From positions 1 through 64,000 of the forward strand of contig JANSYJ010000007.1 in assembly GCA_024742495.1 (NCBI GenBank): a stretch of 64,000 nucleotides of DNA. The letters run 5' to 3'. Made by a program: the position numbers and the translations under genes. This document shows positions 50,685 through 60,993 of this stretch, piece after piece. The notes under the pieces are model-generated. The model saw nothing but the letters and a program-made list of their open reading frames with translations, was not told the DNA's origin and ran no database searches. This DNA comes from Bacteroidota bacterium. Lineage in GTDB: Bacteria; Bacteroidota; Bacteroidia; Flavobacteriales; Schleiferiaceae. Each line of letters opens with the position of its first letter. Positions within the stretch are counted from its first letter, which is position 1.

Positions 50685-51704
50685 TTTGAAAATTTTCTCA
50701 ATCAATCGATGGGCAGCAACTCCTGCCTCAATGTCGCCATTTTCCACCCCTATTCTGATTTCTTTGTAAGCATCTTGATAGATGCTTTGAGAATGCACTT
50801 GATCCAAAACCATTTCCCCAATACTCTCTTCAAACCAGTCCAAAGCCTGCCTTTGCCTTTCCTTTTGGAGATGGCCATTATTTATTTGTTGATTCTGAAA
50901 GGATTCTATCACCTCCCAGGCTTCAGAAATACCTGTTTTATGAAGGGCCGAGCAGGAAAGCACTTTGGGAATCCAGTCATTGGCATTAGGTGGAAAAAGA
51001 TGTAAGGCTCGTTTGTATTCGCCCATAGCGAGTTTTATCTGCGCATCCTTAGGATCATCGGCCTTATTAATGAGCAGTAAATCGGCCATTTCCATAATCC
51101 CTCTTTTTATACCTTGTAATTCATCACCGGCACCGGCCAGCATGAGCAGCATGAAAAAGTCTACCATATTGCGAACGGTGGTTTCACTTTGGCCTACCCC
51201 AACCGTCTCTACTATAACAATATCAAAACCGGCGGCTTCGCAGATTAAAATACTTTCCCTAGTCCGTCTTGCCACGCCCCCCAAAGAGCCACTAGATGGA
51301 GAAGGACGGATAAATGCACGCTTATCTTGGGATAAATCATGCATGCGGGTTTTATCCCCGAGAATACTGCCTCTATTTCTACCACTGCTGGGATCTATAG
51401 CTAAAACCGCGAGCTTCTTACCATTGTCAATTAGGTGTTTCCCAAAGGCCTCAATAAAGGTAGATTTCCCAACTCCCGGAACGCCGGTAATGCCAATGCG
51501 AATGGACCCACCGGTATAGGGCATTAGTCTTTGCAGTAATTCTTCGGCCATTCGCCGATGTGCCGCTAGCTTACTTTCACAAAGGGTGAGAGCCCGACTA
51601 ATAAGGCCGCGGTCTTGCGCTAATATTCCTTTTTCCAGCTCTTTAATGGAAGGCAGTTTAAAGGATTTGGCTCGGCCGCGGAAATTGGGATTTAAGGCAT
51701 CCAT
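50682..51704 (-). CDS. meaB: Methylmalonyl-CoA mutase-associated GTPase MeaB
   Basis: The 340-residue G3E GTPase protects and reloads methylmalonyl-CoA mutase with adenosylcobalamin. Visible motifs are Walker A GITGVPGVGKSTFIEAFG, AVLAIDPSSGRNRGSILGDK, RAFIRPSPSSGSLGGVARRT, the Mg-binding IVIVETVGVGQSE, and LLINKADD (guanine specificity). Length is normal. It is the last gene of the mutA-mutB-ybaB-meaB run, starting directly after the ybaB stop with no gap. Confidence 0.95.
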   Translation of the reverse strand: MDALNPNFRGRAKSFKLPSIKELEKGILAQDRGLISRALTLCESKLAAHRRMAEELLQRLMPYTGGSIRIGITGVPGVGKSTFIEAFGKHLIDNGKKLAVLAIDPSSGRNRGSILGDKTRMHDLSQDKRAFIRPSPSSGSLGGVARRTRESILICEAAGFDIVIVETVGVGQSETTVRNMVDFFMLLMLAGAGDELQGIKRGIMEMADLLLINKADDPKDAQIKLAMGEYKRALHLFPPNANDWIPKVLSCSALHKTGISEAWEVIESFQNQQINNGHLQKERQRQALDWFEESIGEMVLDQVHSQSIYQDAYKEIRIGVENGDIEAGVAAHRLIEKIFK

Positions 51705-52013
51705 TTATTTAAATAAATCCATACCAGGCATCATGCCTTTGGCCATTTTCTTCATTTCGGTATCGTGAAGATTTTCGGCTTTATCCAAGGCTTTATTGAG
51801 CGTGCTTAAAAGCAAATCCTCCAGTTCCTCGACCTCGCTTAATAAAGAAGGCTCAATTTTTAGGTCAACAATTTTCCGATTGCCATTTACAATCAGGCTA
51901 ATACCCTGCTGGCTTTCCTTTATTTGCACTTCTTCAAGTCGCGACTTCATTTCTTGAGCTTGGCCCTGTGCTTCTTGAAGCTTGGCCATCATATCTTTAA
52001 TATTCCCAAACAT
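51705..52013 (-). CDS. YbaB/EbfC nucleoid-associated protein
   Basis: The 102-residue protein has the YbaB pattern: [60 protein letters not shown], and a Met/Gly-rich tail (MKKMAKGMMPGMDLF). It binds DNA as a dimer. It is wedged between mutB and meaB, sharing one base with the mutB stop and abutting meaB, so it is translated as part of the mutase operon. This is unlike its usual place beside dnaX-recR. Confidence 0.92.
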   Translation of the reverse strand: MFGNIKDMMAKLQEAQGQAQEMKSRLEEVQIKESQQGISLIVNGNRKIVDLKIEPSLLSEVEELEDLLLSTLNKALDKAENLHDTEMKKMAKGMMPGMDLFK

Positions 52014-54157
52014 TAATTTGAACTTTCAATTTCATTTTGCTCTAAGATGATTTCCAGTATCCGAGCCGCAGCCTCGGCAATTACGGTTCCCGGTCCAAAT
52101 ACACCAACAACACCGGCATCAAAAAGGTATTGGTAATCGTTAGGAGGAATAACCCCGCCAGCAATAACAAGAATATCTTCACGCCCTAATTTTTTCAATT
52201 CGGAAATAACTTGTGGTACCAAGGTCTTATGGCCCGCCGCTAAAGAAGACACTCCTAAGAGGTGCACATCATTTTCTACCGCTTGTCGAGCGGCCTCAGC
52301 CGGAGTTTGAAATAAGGGCCCAATATCTACATCAAAGCCTAAATCGGCAAAGGAAGTAGCAACCACCTTCGCGCCACGGTCATGACCATCTTGGCCCATT
52401 TTAGCAATCATAATACGTGGGCGTCGACCTTCAACTTGTTCAAATTGATCGGCTAAAGCCTGAGCTTTATGAAACTTATCGTCCTTTTTCATTTCCGTAC
52501 TATAAACGCCGCTAATACTGCGGATGGTTGCCTGATATCTACCATAGGCCTTTTCTAAAGCACTACTAATTTCGCCCAAGCTTGCTCTGTTTCGGGCCGC
52601 TTCAACTGCCAGGGCTAAAAGATTGCCATTGGCATCGCGAGCGGCATTTTCCAAGGCACTTAAGTTCGCTTGCACCTTAGCCTCATCCCGATTGCTTTTT
52701 AAGGCCTGAAGGCGTTCGATCTGTTTGCGTCGAACCTCCGCATTGTCAACTTCCAATAATTCTATCGGCTCATCCTTCTCATTTCTAAAAGCATTAACAC
52801 CGATTATAGACTCCTTACCAGAGTCAATGCGCGCTTGTTTCTTGGCCGCTGCCTCTTCAATGCGCATCTTTGGAATTCCGGTTTCAATGGCTTTGGCCAT
52901 GCCACCTAGTTCCTCCACTTCGCCAATCAGCTTCCAAGCTTTATTGGCAATTTCTTGGGTTAAATACTCTACATACCAAGAACCACCCCAAGGGTCGGCG
53001 CTGCGATTAATGCCTAATTCTTCTTGAAGAATAAGTTGGGTATTTCGAGCAATACGAGCGGAAAAGTCCGTTGGTAATGCAATCGCTTCATCCAATGAAT
53101 TAGTATGCAAACTCTGGGTGCCTCCAAATACGGCAGCCATCGCTTCTAAAGTGGTGCGGGCCACATTATTAAATGGATCTTGCTCGGTAAGGCTATATCC
53201 ACTGGTTTGACTGTGGGTGCGCAGAGCCATCGACTTAGGGTTCTCGGGATTAAACTGCTTTACAAGTTTAGCCCACAACATACGTCCGGCACGCATCTTG
53301 GCGATTTCCATAAAATGATTCATCCCTATTCCCCAGAAAAAGGAAAGACGAGGGGCGAAGTCATCTATTTTTAAACCGGCTTTTAAACCAGTTCTTATGT
53401 ATTCCAATCCATCCGCAAGGGTATAAGCCAGCTCGATATCGGCCGTAGCGCCAGCCTCATGCATATGATAACCGCTAATGGAAATGCTGTTAAAGCGCGG
53501 CATCTTTTGGCTGGTGTATTCAAAAATATCGGCAATTATGCGCATGGAAGGCAAGGGCGGATATATGTAGGTATTCCGCACCATAAATTCCTTGAGGATA
53601 TCGTTTTGGATGGTTCCTGATAAAAGCTCTGGAGATACACCTTGCTCTTCTGCGGCCACAATGTAAAAGGCCATAATGGGAATTACCGCTCCATTCATGG
53701 TCATGGATACCGACATTTTATCCAGAGGAATCTGATCGAAGAGGATTTTCATATCCTCCACGCTATCGATGGCAACCCCTGCTTTTCCAACGTCTCCAAC
53801 TACGCGCTCATGATCCGAATCATATCCTCGGTGGGTCGCTAAATCGAAGGCCACCGAGAGGCCCTTTTGCCCGGCCGCCAAGTTTCGACGGTAAAAGGCA
53901 TTGGATTCTTCGGCGGTGCTAAAACCAGCATATTGGCGAATGGTCCATGGCCTGATGGTGTACATGCTGCTGTAGGGACCGCGTAAATAGGGGGGGAGGC
54001 CCGCTACAAAATGGCGATGCTTTATTTTGGCAAAATCGGATTGCTTAAACAGACTTGGAATTTCAAGTCCTTCAGGGGAGGTCCAATGGTGACGTTCTTC
54101 CGAAGGTGCTACGTAATCTTTACCCTTATACTGTACGCTAAATGTTTGTCGGCTCAT
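52013..54157 (-). CDS. mutB: Methylmalonyl-CoA mutase large (catalytic) subunit
   Basis: The 714-residue enzyme interconverts succinyl-CoA and (R)-methylmalonyl-CoA using adenosylcobalamin, linking propionate and odd-chain/branched metabolism to the TCA cycle. The TIM barrel shows [55 protein letters not shown] and [20 protein letters not shown]. The C-terminal B12 domain has the base-off His motif [13 protein letters not shown] and [14 protein letters not shown]. It overlaps mutA by 4 nt. Confidence 0.97.
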   Translation of the reverse strand: MSRQTFSVQYKGKDYVAPSEERHHWTSPEGLEIPSLFKQSDFAKIKHRHFVAGLPPYLRGPYSSMYTIRPWTIRQYAGFSTAEESNAFYRRNLAAGQKGLSVAFDLATHRGYDSDHERVVGDVGKAGVAIDSVEDMKILFDQIPLDKMSVSMTMNGAVIPIMAFYIVAAEEQGVSPELLSGTIQNDILKEFMVRNTYIYPPLPSMRIIADIFEYTSQKMPRFNSISISGYHMHEAGATADIELAYTLADGLEYIRTGLKAGLKIDDFAPRLSFFWGIGMNHFMEIAKMRAGRMLWAKLVKQFNPENPKSMALRTHSQTSGYSLTEQDPFNNVARTTLEAMAAVFGGTQSLHTNSLDEAIALPTDFSARIARNTQLILQEELGINRSADPWGGSWYVEYLTQEIANKAWKLIGEVEELGGMAKAIETGIPKMRIEEAAAKKQARIDSGKESIIGVNAFRNEKDEPIELLEVDNAEVRRKQIERLQALKSNRDEAKVQANLSALENAARDANGNLLALAVEAARNRASLGEISSALEKAYGRYQATIRSISGVYSTEMKKDDKFHKAQALADQFEQVEGRRPRIMIAKMGQDGHDRGAKVVATSFADLGFDVDIGPLFQTPAEAARQAVENDVHLLGVSSLAAGHKTLVPQVISELKKLGREDILVIAGGVIPPNDYQYLFDAGVVGVFGPGTVIAEAAARILEIILEQNEIESSN

Positions 54158-55548
54158 GATGCTGAGTTTTCAAGGATAATGTCTCGTTCTAAATTTTCGG
54201 CTAAGCGCTGTGGCCTTACTTTTTCGATGGCAGTTGCCTTATCGCTAGGGGCAGACGATCTCAATTTGGCCTTGAGCTCATCGCTGAAAGTATCCTGATC
54301 TTTACGATAATAGTTAACCCCAATTAGCTTTAGATCTCCGGCATCGAAACGCCCTTGCTCCGCAGCGGCAATTCTGGCAATTTCCGCTTGTAGCCAGCCT
54401 TCTTTAAGACTGGCAATAAGGCCTCCTTCGGCTTCAATCTGTTTGAAAAAGTTCCAGCCAGCAGAAGCGTAATCTTCTGTTAATTTTTCAACCCAATAAT
54501 TGCCAGCCGCCATATCGCGCACCTGATCTAAGCGCCCTTCATGCTGCAGCATGCTGAGTTGATTTAAAGCGAGCCTTCGCGGGAAAAACCCTTGATCTTC
54601 GAGAGGCTCGCCAAAGCCCTTCACGCAAATTTCAGTAGCACCTCCAATCACTGCCGACATGGCTTCTGCGGTGGTGCGGATGAGGTTATTGTGTTTATCG
54701 AGTATGCTTTTATTTCTCAGCGCGCTTTCAGCGTAAATGCGCACTTCATCCTGAGGGAAGCCCATTTCAATTTGCCATTGGGCCCAAATCCTTCTAAAAG
54801 CGCGCAACTTGGCAATCTCCCCGAAATAATCGGAATTAATAGCGAAATTCACCCAAAAGCCGCGGCTGCCATTTAATTGTAATTGATGACTGTATTCGTA
54901 AGCCATAGCAAGCGCAATTCCCAATTGTTGGGCAATGCTCGCGCCAGCATTAGCAAAGAGGTTGGTATTAAGACAAAGCGTTCGAAAGCCTTTAAAATGC
55001 GCCTCATTTAATTGGGCCAGGGCAGCCAAGTCGCTTTGCTCATCTTTAAACCAATCACCAGTGCGGGCCAGGTTTTCTATTGGGTCAAAATTAATACTGC
55101 CCTCCAATTCTTCTTCTTGGTAGCCACGGGTGTTTATTAGCTGCTTTAATGCTTCTACGTAATAGTTGATATCACCTTCAATCACCAAATTGGTGCAGAT
55201 ATAAGGCAATTCAATAGCCTTTAACAGAACTTCAAGGTCCACTTTACCGGGCAGGTAAAACAAAAGTGAAGTGGCCCCTTTATTCAAATACATGAGCGCC
55301 TCAGTATTGGCTGCTTTGGCATCTAAAACCAAAATCTCCATTACATTATCCCATTTGGGATGCTCCTTTAAAGGCTGATTTTTTAAGGGACTGCTTTCCG
55401 CGGTATAGATAGGCTGAATTTCAAAGCCATCAGCATTGGTGCTAAGAAGTTCCTCAAAGGCCTTTCCGCGAAGATCTTTAAGGATTTTCGCTTTCCATTC
55501 TGCTTCGGTTTGATTTTCAAACTCCGAAAAAAGAGAGGCTTCAGACAT
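54154..55548 (-). CDS. mutA: Methylmalonyl-CoA mutase small subunit (without B12 domain)
   Basis: The 464-residue partner of MutB keeps the TIM-barrel half ([73 protein letters not shown]). It ends after the linker helices, with no DxHxxG cobalamin-binding domain. The small subunit is non-catalytic, and short forms like this are common in Flavobacteriia, whereas longer family members keep a degenerate B12 domain. It is the first gene of the operon, overlapping mutB by 4 nt (ATGA). Confidence 0.93.
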   Translation of the reverse strand: MSEASLFSEFENQTEAEWKAKILKDLRGKAFEELLSTNADGFEIQPIYTAESSPLKNQPLKEHPKWDNVMEILVLDAKAANTEALMYLNKGATSLLFYLPGKVDLEVLLKAIELPYICTNLVIEGDINYYVEALKQLINTRGYQEEELEGSINFDPIENLARTGDWFKDEQSDLAALAQLNEAHFKGFRTLCLNTNLFANAGASIAQQLGIALAMAYEYSHQLQLNGSRGFWVNFAINSDYFGEIAKLRAFRRIWAQWQIEMGFPQDEVRIYAESALRNKSILDKHNNLIRTTAEAMSAVIGGATEICVKGFGEPLEDQGFFPRRLALNQLSMLQHEGRLDQVRDMAAGNYWVEKLTEDYASAGWNFFKQIEAEGGLIASLKEGWLQAEIARIAAAEQGRFDAGDLKLIGVNYYRKDQDTFSDELKAKLRSSAPSDKATAIEKVRPQRLAENLERDIILENSAS

Positions 55549-55610
55549 GGATAATAATTTTAAACAAAGGTCTTAAATATTGATTATTCGCAGCGTTTAT
55601 AAGCGCTCTT

Positions 55611-58600
55611 TTACCACTTTAAGATATCATATTCAGCCGACTTCAAATCTCCATTTAGCTGCTCTACTTCTAGTTTCAACTTTTCCCAAGCATCAAGCTG
55701 GGTATCAAGCTGTAGCTGAAGCTCCTCCTTAACGGCTAACATACTAGCCGTTGGTGCATTAAAGCCAATACCGCTAAGGGCTCCAACATGACCGTATTTA
55801 TTGTTGAGGCGAATCGGGTAATTTAAAGGATCTTGTGGACTGCGGTTTTGGGTTTGATAGAGGTTTTCTTCTATTTCCTGACTGCGATCCAAAACATGAT
55901 TAATCCTGTCGATAAGGGCAGTATCTACCAAGCGTTCCTGAACTAGCTTCAAGTCCGATCTAAGATTTCGTATTTCCACAATACAAGTGTTCATTGCTTC
56001 CATCCCAGTAACTATTTCCGCCATAAAAGCTTGCTGTTCCTTTAAATCTTCGATGGAACTCTCTACTCTTGGGTCCATTAAAATGGAGACGGTTTTCTCT
56101 AATGTATCGCCAGCAGCGATTAATTGAACCTGGTAATTGCCGGGAAGAACATAGGGTCCTTGACGAAGTACATACCATAGAATCATTCCTTCTACCGCTT
56201 CATATCCCTTTTGTCTTAAATTCCATACAAAGCGATTGGCTCCGGCTTTGGGTTCCCAGCGATCGGCATTTTTTGTAGCGCTGGAACTGAATTTCCGCAC
56301 CTCGTCGCCATCAGCATTTAAAAAGCGCAATTGATAATCTACTGCACTATCGATGCTTTCCAAATAGTAATTTACAATTAAGCCATTGGGATGGTTTTCA
56401 CCTTGACTTTTAGATTTACCGCCATAATACGATTGCATTAAATAGCTTGGTTTGGGGGCAAATAGGTGCTGTTTAGCTTTAAACTCTGCATCTAATTCGT
56501 AGAGCGGACTTAGGTCATCCAAAATCCAAAATCCCCTTCCTTGAGTAGCGGCAATCAGATGGCGATCTTTTACGGCCAGGTCGGTAATCGGTACCTCGGG
56601 GAGATTGTTTTGAAAGGCCTGCCAGTTATTGCCACCATCGGTAGATAGGTAAAGGCCGTATTCGGTTCCGGCAAATAACAGTCCTTCATGCTGCGGATCA
56701 CAACGGATAACCCGAGTGAAATGCATTCGATCTATGCCATTATCAATACGCTTCCAACTTTTACCGTAATCGCTAGTGTAATAGAGGTAAGGACTAAAAT
56801 CGCCCCATTTGTAGCGGGTGCCGGCTAAATACAAACCACCGGCATTAAAAGGGTCGGCCTCCATGCTGTTTATTTGGGTAAAGGCTTCGAGCCCCTTGGG
56901 CGTCACTTCTTGCCAGCTTTCGCCATTGTTTTTACTGATGTGTACTTTACCATCATCACTACCTGTCCATAAAATGCCTTGCTCTAATACCGACTCTGCC
57001 GCAGCAAAAATGGTACAGTAATACTCCACCGCGGTATTGTCCTTTGTAATAGGTCCGCCAGATGGTCCTTGCTTCGTTTTATCATCGGTGGTTAAATCCC
57101 CAGAAATGGTTTCCCAGGTGCGCCCTAAATCGCTGCTGCGATGCACGTGATTACTAAAGGCATAGAGTGTTTCGGGATTGTGTTTTGAAAAGAAAAGAGG
57201 GTAATTCCATTGGAATCGGTACTTCATGTTTTCTACACCATGACCAAGTGGATTATTGGGCCATACATGGGTAGCCTGCCTTTGATTGCTTTGATGGTTA
57301 TAACGTGACATAAAACCGCCGTATTCCCCTCCAAAAACAATGTCTTCATTTTTTGGGTAAATGGCATGATGTCCTGCTTCACCTCCTGCGGTGCGTTCCC
57401 AATCGCTTTCGCTGATGAATCCTCCGTCGCTACGATGTTTAATGCGTATTGAGCTATTGTCTTGTTGAGCTCCGTATATCCTAAAAGGAAAATGATTATC
57501 AACATTAACGCGGTAAAATTGAGCGGTAGGTTGGTTGTAATAGGTGGTCCAATTTTTCCCAGCATCAAAACTCACCTGAGCTCCGCCATCATCACCAATA
57601 ATCATGCGGTTTGGTTCCGTAGGATCAATCCATAAATCGTGATGGTCGCCATGAGGCGCATTGTATTTTGAAAAACTGCGCCCGCCATCTTTAGAATGGT
57701 GGTAGCGAACATTCATCACATAAAGTTGATCGAGGTCGGTAGGATGCGCATAAATACGGGTGTAATACCAAGCTCGCTGTCTAATAGATCTTTGACTATT
57801 AACTTTTTTCCAAGAGCTCCCACCATTGTCGCTGCGATACAAGCCGCCATCTGGTTCATTCTCCACTAAGGCCCAAAGGCGTTGATTATTTACAGGGGAA
57901 ACGGCGATGCCAATTATCCCTTTCAATCCAGCGGGAAAGCCTTCTTTGTCGGATAGCTCCATCCAGGTTTGGCCTTCATCGGTACTTTTCCAAAGCTTAG
58001 ATCCAGGTCCGCCGCTGGAAAGCGAATATGGGGTGCGACGGATGGTCCATGTTGAGGCGTATATCGTGCGGTAATTCTGAGGGTCAATCAGCAGATCAAC
58101 TGCCCCGCTGGAGGCGTCCGAGAAGAGTATTCGGCTCCAATTGCTGCCGCCATCGCTGCTTTTATAGACTCCTCTTTCGGGACTATCCTTGTAGAGATTT
58201 CCCATTGCCGCAACATAAACGATGTCGGCGTTTTTAGGATGCACCCTTATTCGTGCAATATGGCGGCTAGCCTTAAGGCCAATATGCTGCCATGTTTTTC
58301 CGGCATCTACACTTTTCCAAAGACCAAATCCAGAGCTTACATTACCCCGAACGGTTTGCTCGCCTTGCCCTACATAAATAACATTTGGATCGCTGGGTGC
58401 AATGGCGATTGCGCCTATGCTGCCACCAAAAAAGCCGTCAGAAATATTTTCCCAACTGTTTCCAGCATCGGTACTTCGCCATACGCCACCTCCGGTGCTA
58501 CCAAAGTAATATAGATTGGGTTTTCCTGGCACCCCAGTAACTGCACAGGATCTACCGCCACGAAATGGTCCGATGCCTCGCCACTCAAGGCTGCCTAAGT

Positions 58601-58691
58601 AATTGGTATCGATAGATTGAGCACTTGCTTCGAATATGAACAAGCAGAGGGTGAACAACAATAGGAGGTTGTTCCTTTTAAAAAGCTTCAT
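55611..58691 (-). CDS. Large secreted Asp-box (BNR/sortilin-like) beta-propeller protein
   Basis: The 1026-residue protein has a signal peptide (LLLLFTLCLFIFEASAQ). It carries at least ten Asp-box motifs of the S-x-D-x-G-x-T/S-W type (STDAGNSW, SVDAGKTW, SSDGGSNW, STDEGQTW, SDNGGSSW, SFDAGKNW, SSDLGRTW, SKNNGESW, TSDYGKSW, STDGGNNW). These mark two stacked propellers, as in VPS10/sortilin-type glycosyl-hydrolase-like proteins. A C-terminal Ig-like segment (NRFVWNLRQKGYE) and a coiled-coil end (~905-1020) follow. There is no T9SS domain, so it may be periplasmic. No catalytic residues are evident. Binding or protein quality-control roles are possible. Confidence 0.85.
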   Translation of the reverse strand: MKLFKRNNLLLLFTLCLFIFEASAQSIDTNYLGSLEWRGIGPFRGGRSCAVTGVPGKPNLYYFGSTGGGVWRSTDAGNSWENISDGFFGGSIGAIAIAPSDPNVIYVGQGEQTVRGNVSSGFGLWKSVDAGKTWQHIGLKASRHIARIRVHPKNADIVYVAAMGNLYKDSPERGVYKSSDGGSNWSRILFSDASSGAVDLLIDPQNYRTIYASTWTIRRTPYSLSSGGPGSKLWKSTDEGQTWMELSDKEGFPAGLKGIIGIAVSPVNNQRLWALVENEPDGGLYRSDNGGSSWKKVNSQRSIRQRAWYYTRIYAHPTDLDQLYVMNVRYHHSKDGGRSFSKYNAPHGDHHDLWIDPTEPNRMIIGDDGGAQVSFDAGKNWTTYYNQPTAQFYRVNVDNHFPFRIYGAQQDNSSIRIKHRSDGGFISESDWERTAGGEAGHHAIYPKNEDIVFGGEYGGFMSRYNHQSNQRQATHVWPNNPLGHGVENMKYRFQWNYPLFFSKHNPETLYAFSNHVHRSSDLGRTWETISGDLTTDDKTKQGPSGGPITKDNTAVEYYCTIFAAAESVLEQGILWTGSDDGKVHISKNNGESWQEVTPKGLEAFTQINSMEADPFNAGGLYLAGTRYKWGDFSPYLYYTSDYGKSWKRIDNGIDRMHFTRVIRCDPQHEGLLFAGTEYGLYLSTDGGNNWQAFQNNLPEVPITDLAVKDRHLIAATQGRGFWILDDLSPLYELDAEFKAKQHLFAPKPSYLMQSYYGGKSKSQGENHPNGLIVNYYLESIDSAVDYQLRFLNADGDEVRKFSSSATKNADRWEPKAGANRFVWNLRQKGYEAVEGMILWYVLRQGPYVLPGNYQVQLIAAGDTLEKTVSILMDPRVESSIEDLKEQQAFMAEIVTGMEAMNTCIVEIRNLRSDLKLVQERLVDTALIDRINHVLDRSQEIEENLYQTQNRSPQDPLNYPIRLNNKYGHVGALSGIGFNAPTASMLAVKEELQLQLDTQLDAWEKLKLEVEQLNGDLKSAEYDILKW

Positions 58692-58742
58692 GTTTGGTGT
58701 TCTTTGTGCCTAAAATACGAAGCTTCCTTTGATCCGCTCTTA

Positions 58743-59066
58743 TTATTTCTGATCAGGAATTTCTATTAGATAAACTTCTTCCCCAGGGGCACTGAGATAG
58801 TATTGCTCCCGGGCGAATTTTTCCAATTTATCTGGACCTGAATTTAATTGCTCTAATTGACTTTTATCTTTAGCAATTTCCCTTTCGTAGTAATCAATGC
58901 TGGTTTCCAGCCCATCAATTTCTTCATTCAACTCGTGGTGAATAAGCCAGGAATTAACATCGAGGAAACTCATCCAAATAGCAAATAGGATGAGGCTTAA
59001 TACAAAGCGATTGCTCAGTATTTTAAACCAAGTTTGCTGACGAATATTTTCCCAAATGGCTCGCAT
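58743..59066 (-). CDS. Septum formation initiator (DivIC/FtsB-like)
   Basis: The 107-residue bitopic protein has a cytoplasmic N-terminus, one transmembrane helix (FVLSLILFAIWMSFLDV), a periplasmic coiled coil (ELNEEIDGLETSIDYYEREI), and the family's C-terminal block KLEKFAREQYYLSAPGEEVY. DivIC/FtsB links the divisome proteins FtsL and FtsQ/DivIB during septum formation. Length and order of parts fit. It lies alone between the propeller gene and the ABC exporter gene. Confidence 0.9.
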   Translation of the reverse strand: MRAIWENIRQQTWFKILSNRFVLSLILFAIWMSFLDVNSWLIHHELNEEIDGLETSIDYYEREIAKDKSQLEQLNSGPDKLEKFAREQYYLSAPGEEVYLIEIPDQK

Positions 59067-59167
59067 GATTCAAATGTAAGGGATTAGAAAGCGCATTGAA
59101 TAAGCGTCAAGCTCAAGTTTAAACAAGAGGCTGTTTATTATTCAATAAGCCAAGTTAAAAATTCCCC

Positions 59168-60946
59168 TTATGGATTAAACTGCAGTTTACTCAAACTTTG
59201 ATAGAGACCATCTTCTTTGCTTATGAGCTCTTCATGATTACCAAGTTCAACTAGTTCGCCCTTATCTAAAACCAAAATTCGGTCAGCATCACGCACGGTG
59301 GCTAGTCGGTGAGCAATAACAATGGAGGTTCTACCCTTCATTAAATTATCTAAGGCTTCCTGTACTAATCTTTCTGATTCTGAGTCTAAGGCTGAGGTGG
59401 CCTCATCTAAGATTAGGATTCGCGGATCTTTAAGAATCGCTCTAGCAATTGCTACTCTTTGTCTTTGACCACCGGAAAGTTGAACCCCTCTTTCTCCAAC
59501 CAAGGTATTAAGTTCTTCCGGGAAATCTTTAATAAAGCTCCAAGCATTGGCCTGTTTGGCGGCTTCGATAATTTCTTCTTCGGAGGCACCTGGTCGCCCA
59601 TAAGCGATATTTTCCTTTATAGTACCACCAAAAAGAAATACATCTTGTGGCACCACCGCCATTTGATCGCGTAAAGCAGAAAGCTGATATTCCTCTGCTG
59701 GCTTATCGTCAAAGTATAGGGTTCCGGAGTCGGGCTTATAGAAATTTAGAAGGAGGGAAACGAGGGTAGATTTTCCTGCGCCAGATGGTCCAACTACGGC
59801 CAATTGTTCACCTGCGGAGATGCCAAAGCTAAGGTTGGATAGTACTTTCGAATCGGGTCTACTTGGATAAGTGAAACTCAACTGATCGAAGCGGATATCG
59901 CCTCTAAAATCGGAAAGCTCTAGTCGAGCTTCTTTACTCTGAATGTCTTCCGTGCCCTCATTAAAAATGTCCATTAGGTCTTCGGTGGCGCCAATTGCCT
60001 TTTGAAGATTAGCGTAAACATTCGCTAAACCGCCGATTGAGCCACCAATAAAAGCCGAATAGAAGAGAAAGCTAATGAGCTGTCCAACTTGAAGTTCGCC
60101 GGCTGCTACTAAATTGGTTCCTTGCCAGATTACCGCTACTAAGGCTCCAAACATGCCCAATACAATGAAAGAGCTGAAGGCACCGCGGTATAAGCCGCCT
60201 TTCATTCCTTGGCGTGCTACCTCATTAGTGCGCTTGCGGTAACGCGCTATTTCAAAGAATTCGTTGGCATAGGCTTTCACATTGAAAATCCCTTGCAAGG
60301 TTTCTTCCACAATGGTATTGGAGCTCGCCACTTCATCTTGCATGTTTTTAGCATAGCTTCTAATAAATCGACCAAAAAACACCGCGATTAGCATTACCAC
60401 CGGAACCACCATCAACATAAATAAGGTGAGCTGGGTAGAGGTGATTAAAAGGATGGTGAGTCCACCAAAAATCACAATGATTTGCCGAATGAACTCGGCC
60501 AAGGTGGTGGTGAAGGTTTCTTGGAGTAGGGATATATCTGAAGAAATTCGACTGTTGAGCTCGCCCACGCGCTTGCGGCTGAAAAAGCCAATAGGTAATT
60601 TAATCAGATGCTCATAGGTCGCTTGCCTTAAATTGGCCAGCGTTTTCTGGGTTACATTCACAAAAAGTACCACTCTAAAAAACGATACTACCGCCTGTGC
60701 CACTAAGATGCCAATTAATATCAAGGAGATATTATCAATGCGCTCAAAAATGGAATCACTATTCACTGCATCAACTAAGTCGCCCAAATATTTTGGGAAA
60801 GCTAGGTTGGCTAATGAACTTAAGACAAGGAATATTAGTCCTATCGCAAATTCGCCTCGGTAAGGCTTAACGTATTGATAGAGTCGTAGGGACTTTTTTA
60901 GCGAATCCTTAGACAGTTTTCGCTTCTTCTTTTGCGTTTCCGCCAT
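59168..60946 (-). CDS. ABC exporter, fused permease and ATPase (MsbA-like)
   Basis: The ~592-residue half-transporter has six transmembrane helices (first ~410 nt of coding sequence onward: FAIGLIFLVLSSLANLAFPK and later segments). The ATPase domain has Walker A VVGPSGAGKSTLVSLLL, Q-loop VVPQDVFLFGG, signature VQLSGGQRQRVAIAR, Walker B ILILDEATSALD and the switch His (VIAHRLATV). It likely exports lipids or hydrophobic compounds as a homodimer. The start at MAETQKKKRK (60946) is chosen. The TTG start at 60970 falls within the -7 element TAACTTTG. Confidence 0.94.
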   Translation of the reverse strand: MAETQKKKRKLSKDSLKKSLRLYQYVKPYRGEFAIGLIFLVLSSLANLAFPKYLGDLVDAVNSDSIFERIDNISLILIGILVAQAVVSFFRVVLFVNVTQKTLANLRQATYEHLIKLPIGFFSRKRVGELNSRISSDISLLQETFTTTLAEFIRQIIVIFGGLTILLITSTQLTLFMLMVVPVVMLIAVFFGRFIRSYAKNMQDEVASSNTIVEETLQGIFNVKAYANEFFEIARYRKRTNEVARQGMKGGLYRGAFSSFIVLGMFGALVAVIWQGTNLVAAGELQVGQLISFLFYSAFIGGSIGGLANVYANLQKAIGATEDLMDIFNEGTEDIQSKEARLELSDFRGDIRFDQLSFTYPSRPDSKVLSNLSFGISAGEQLAVVGPSGAGKSTLVSLLLNFYKPDSGTLYFDDKPAEEYQLSALRDQMAVVPQDVFLFGGTIKENIAYGRPGASEEEIIEAAKQANAWSFIKDFPEELNTLVGERGVQLSGGQRQRVAIARAILKDPRILILDEATSALDSESERLVQEALDNLMKGRTSIVIAHRLATVRDADRILVLDKGELVELGNHEELISKEDGLYQSLSKLQFNP

Positions 60947-60967
60947 GACATTTTTTGATGTGGGCGG

Positions 60968-60975
60968 CAAAGTTA
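60968..60975 (-). promoter_or_regulatory. Bacteroidota -7 promoter element for the ABC exporter
   Basis: Minus-strand TAACTTTG matches TAnnTTTG and overlaps the apparent TTG start codon at 60970, showing that translation begins downstream at 60946. Confidence 0.65.
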
Positions 60976-60993
60976 AATAGAATAAGCTCGCGC

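Noticed and set aside
54154-54300. Truncation of mutA by mutation because the B12 domain is missing
   Set aside because: The gene ends in a clean ATGA overlap with mutB, and short MutA forms are usual in this group, so it is not a pseudogene.
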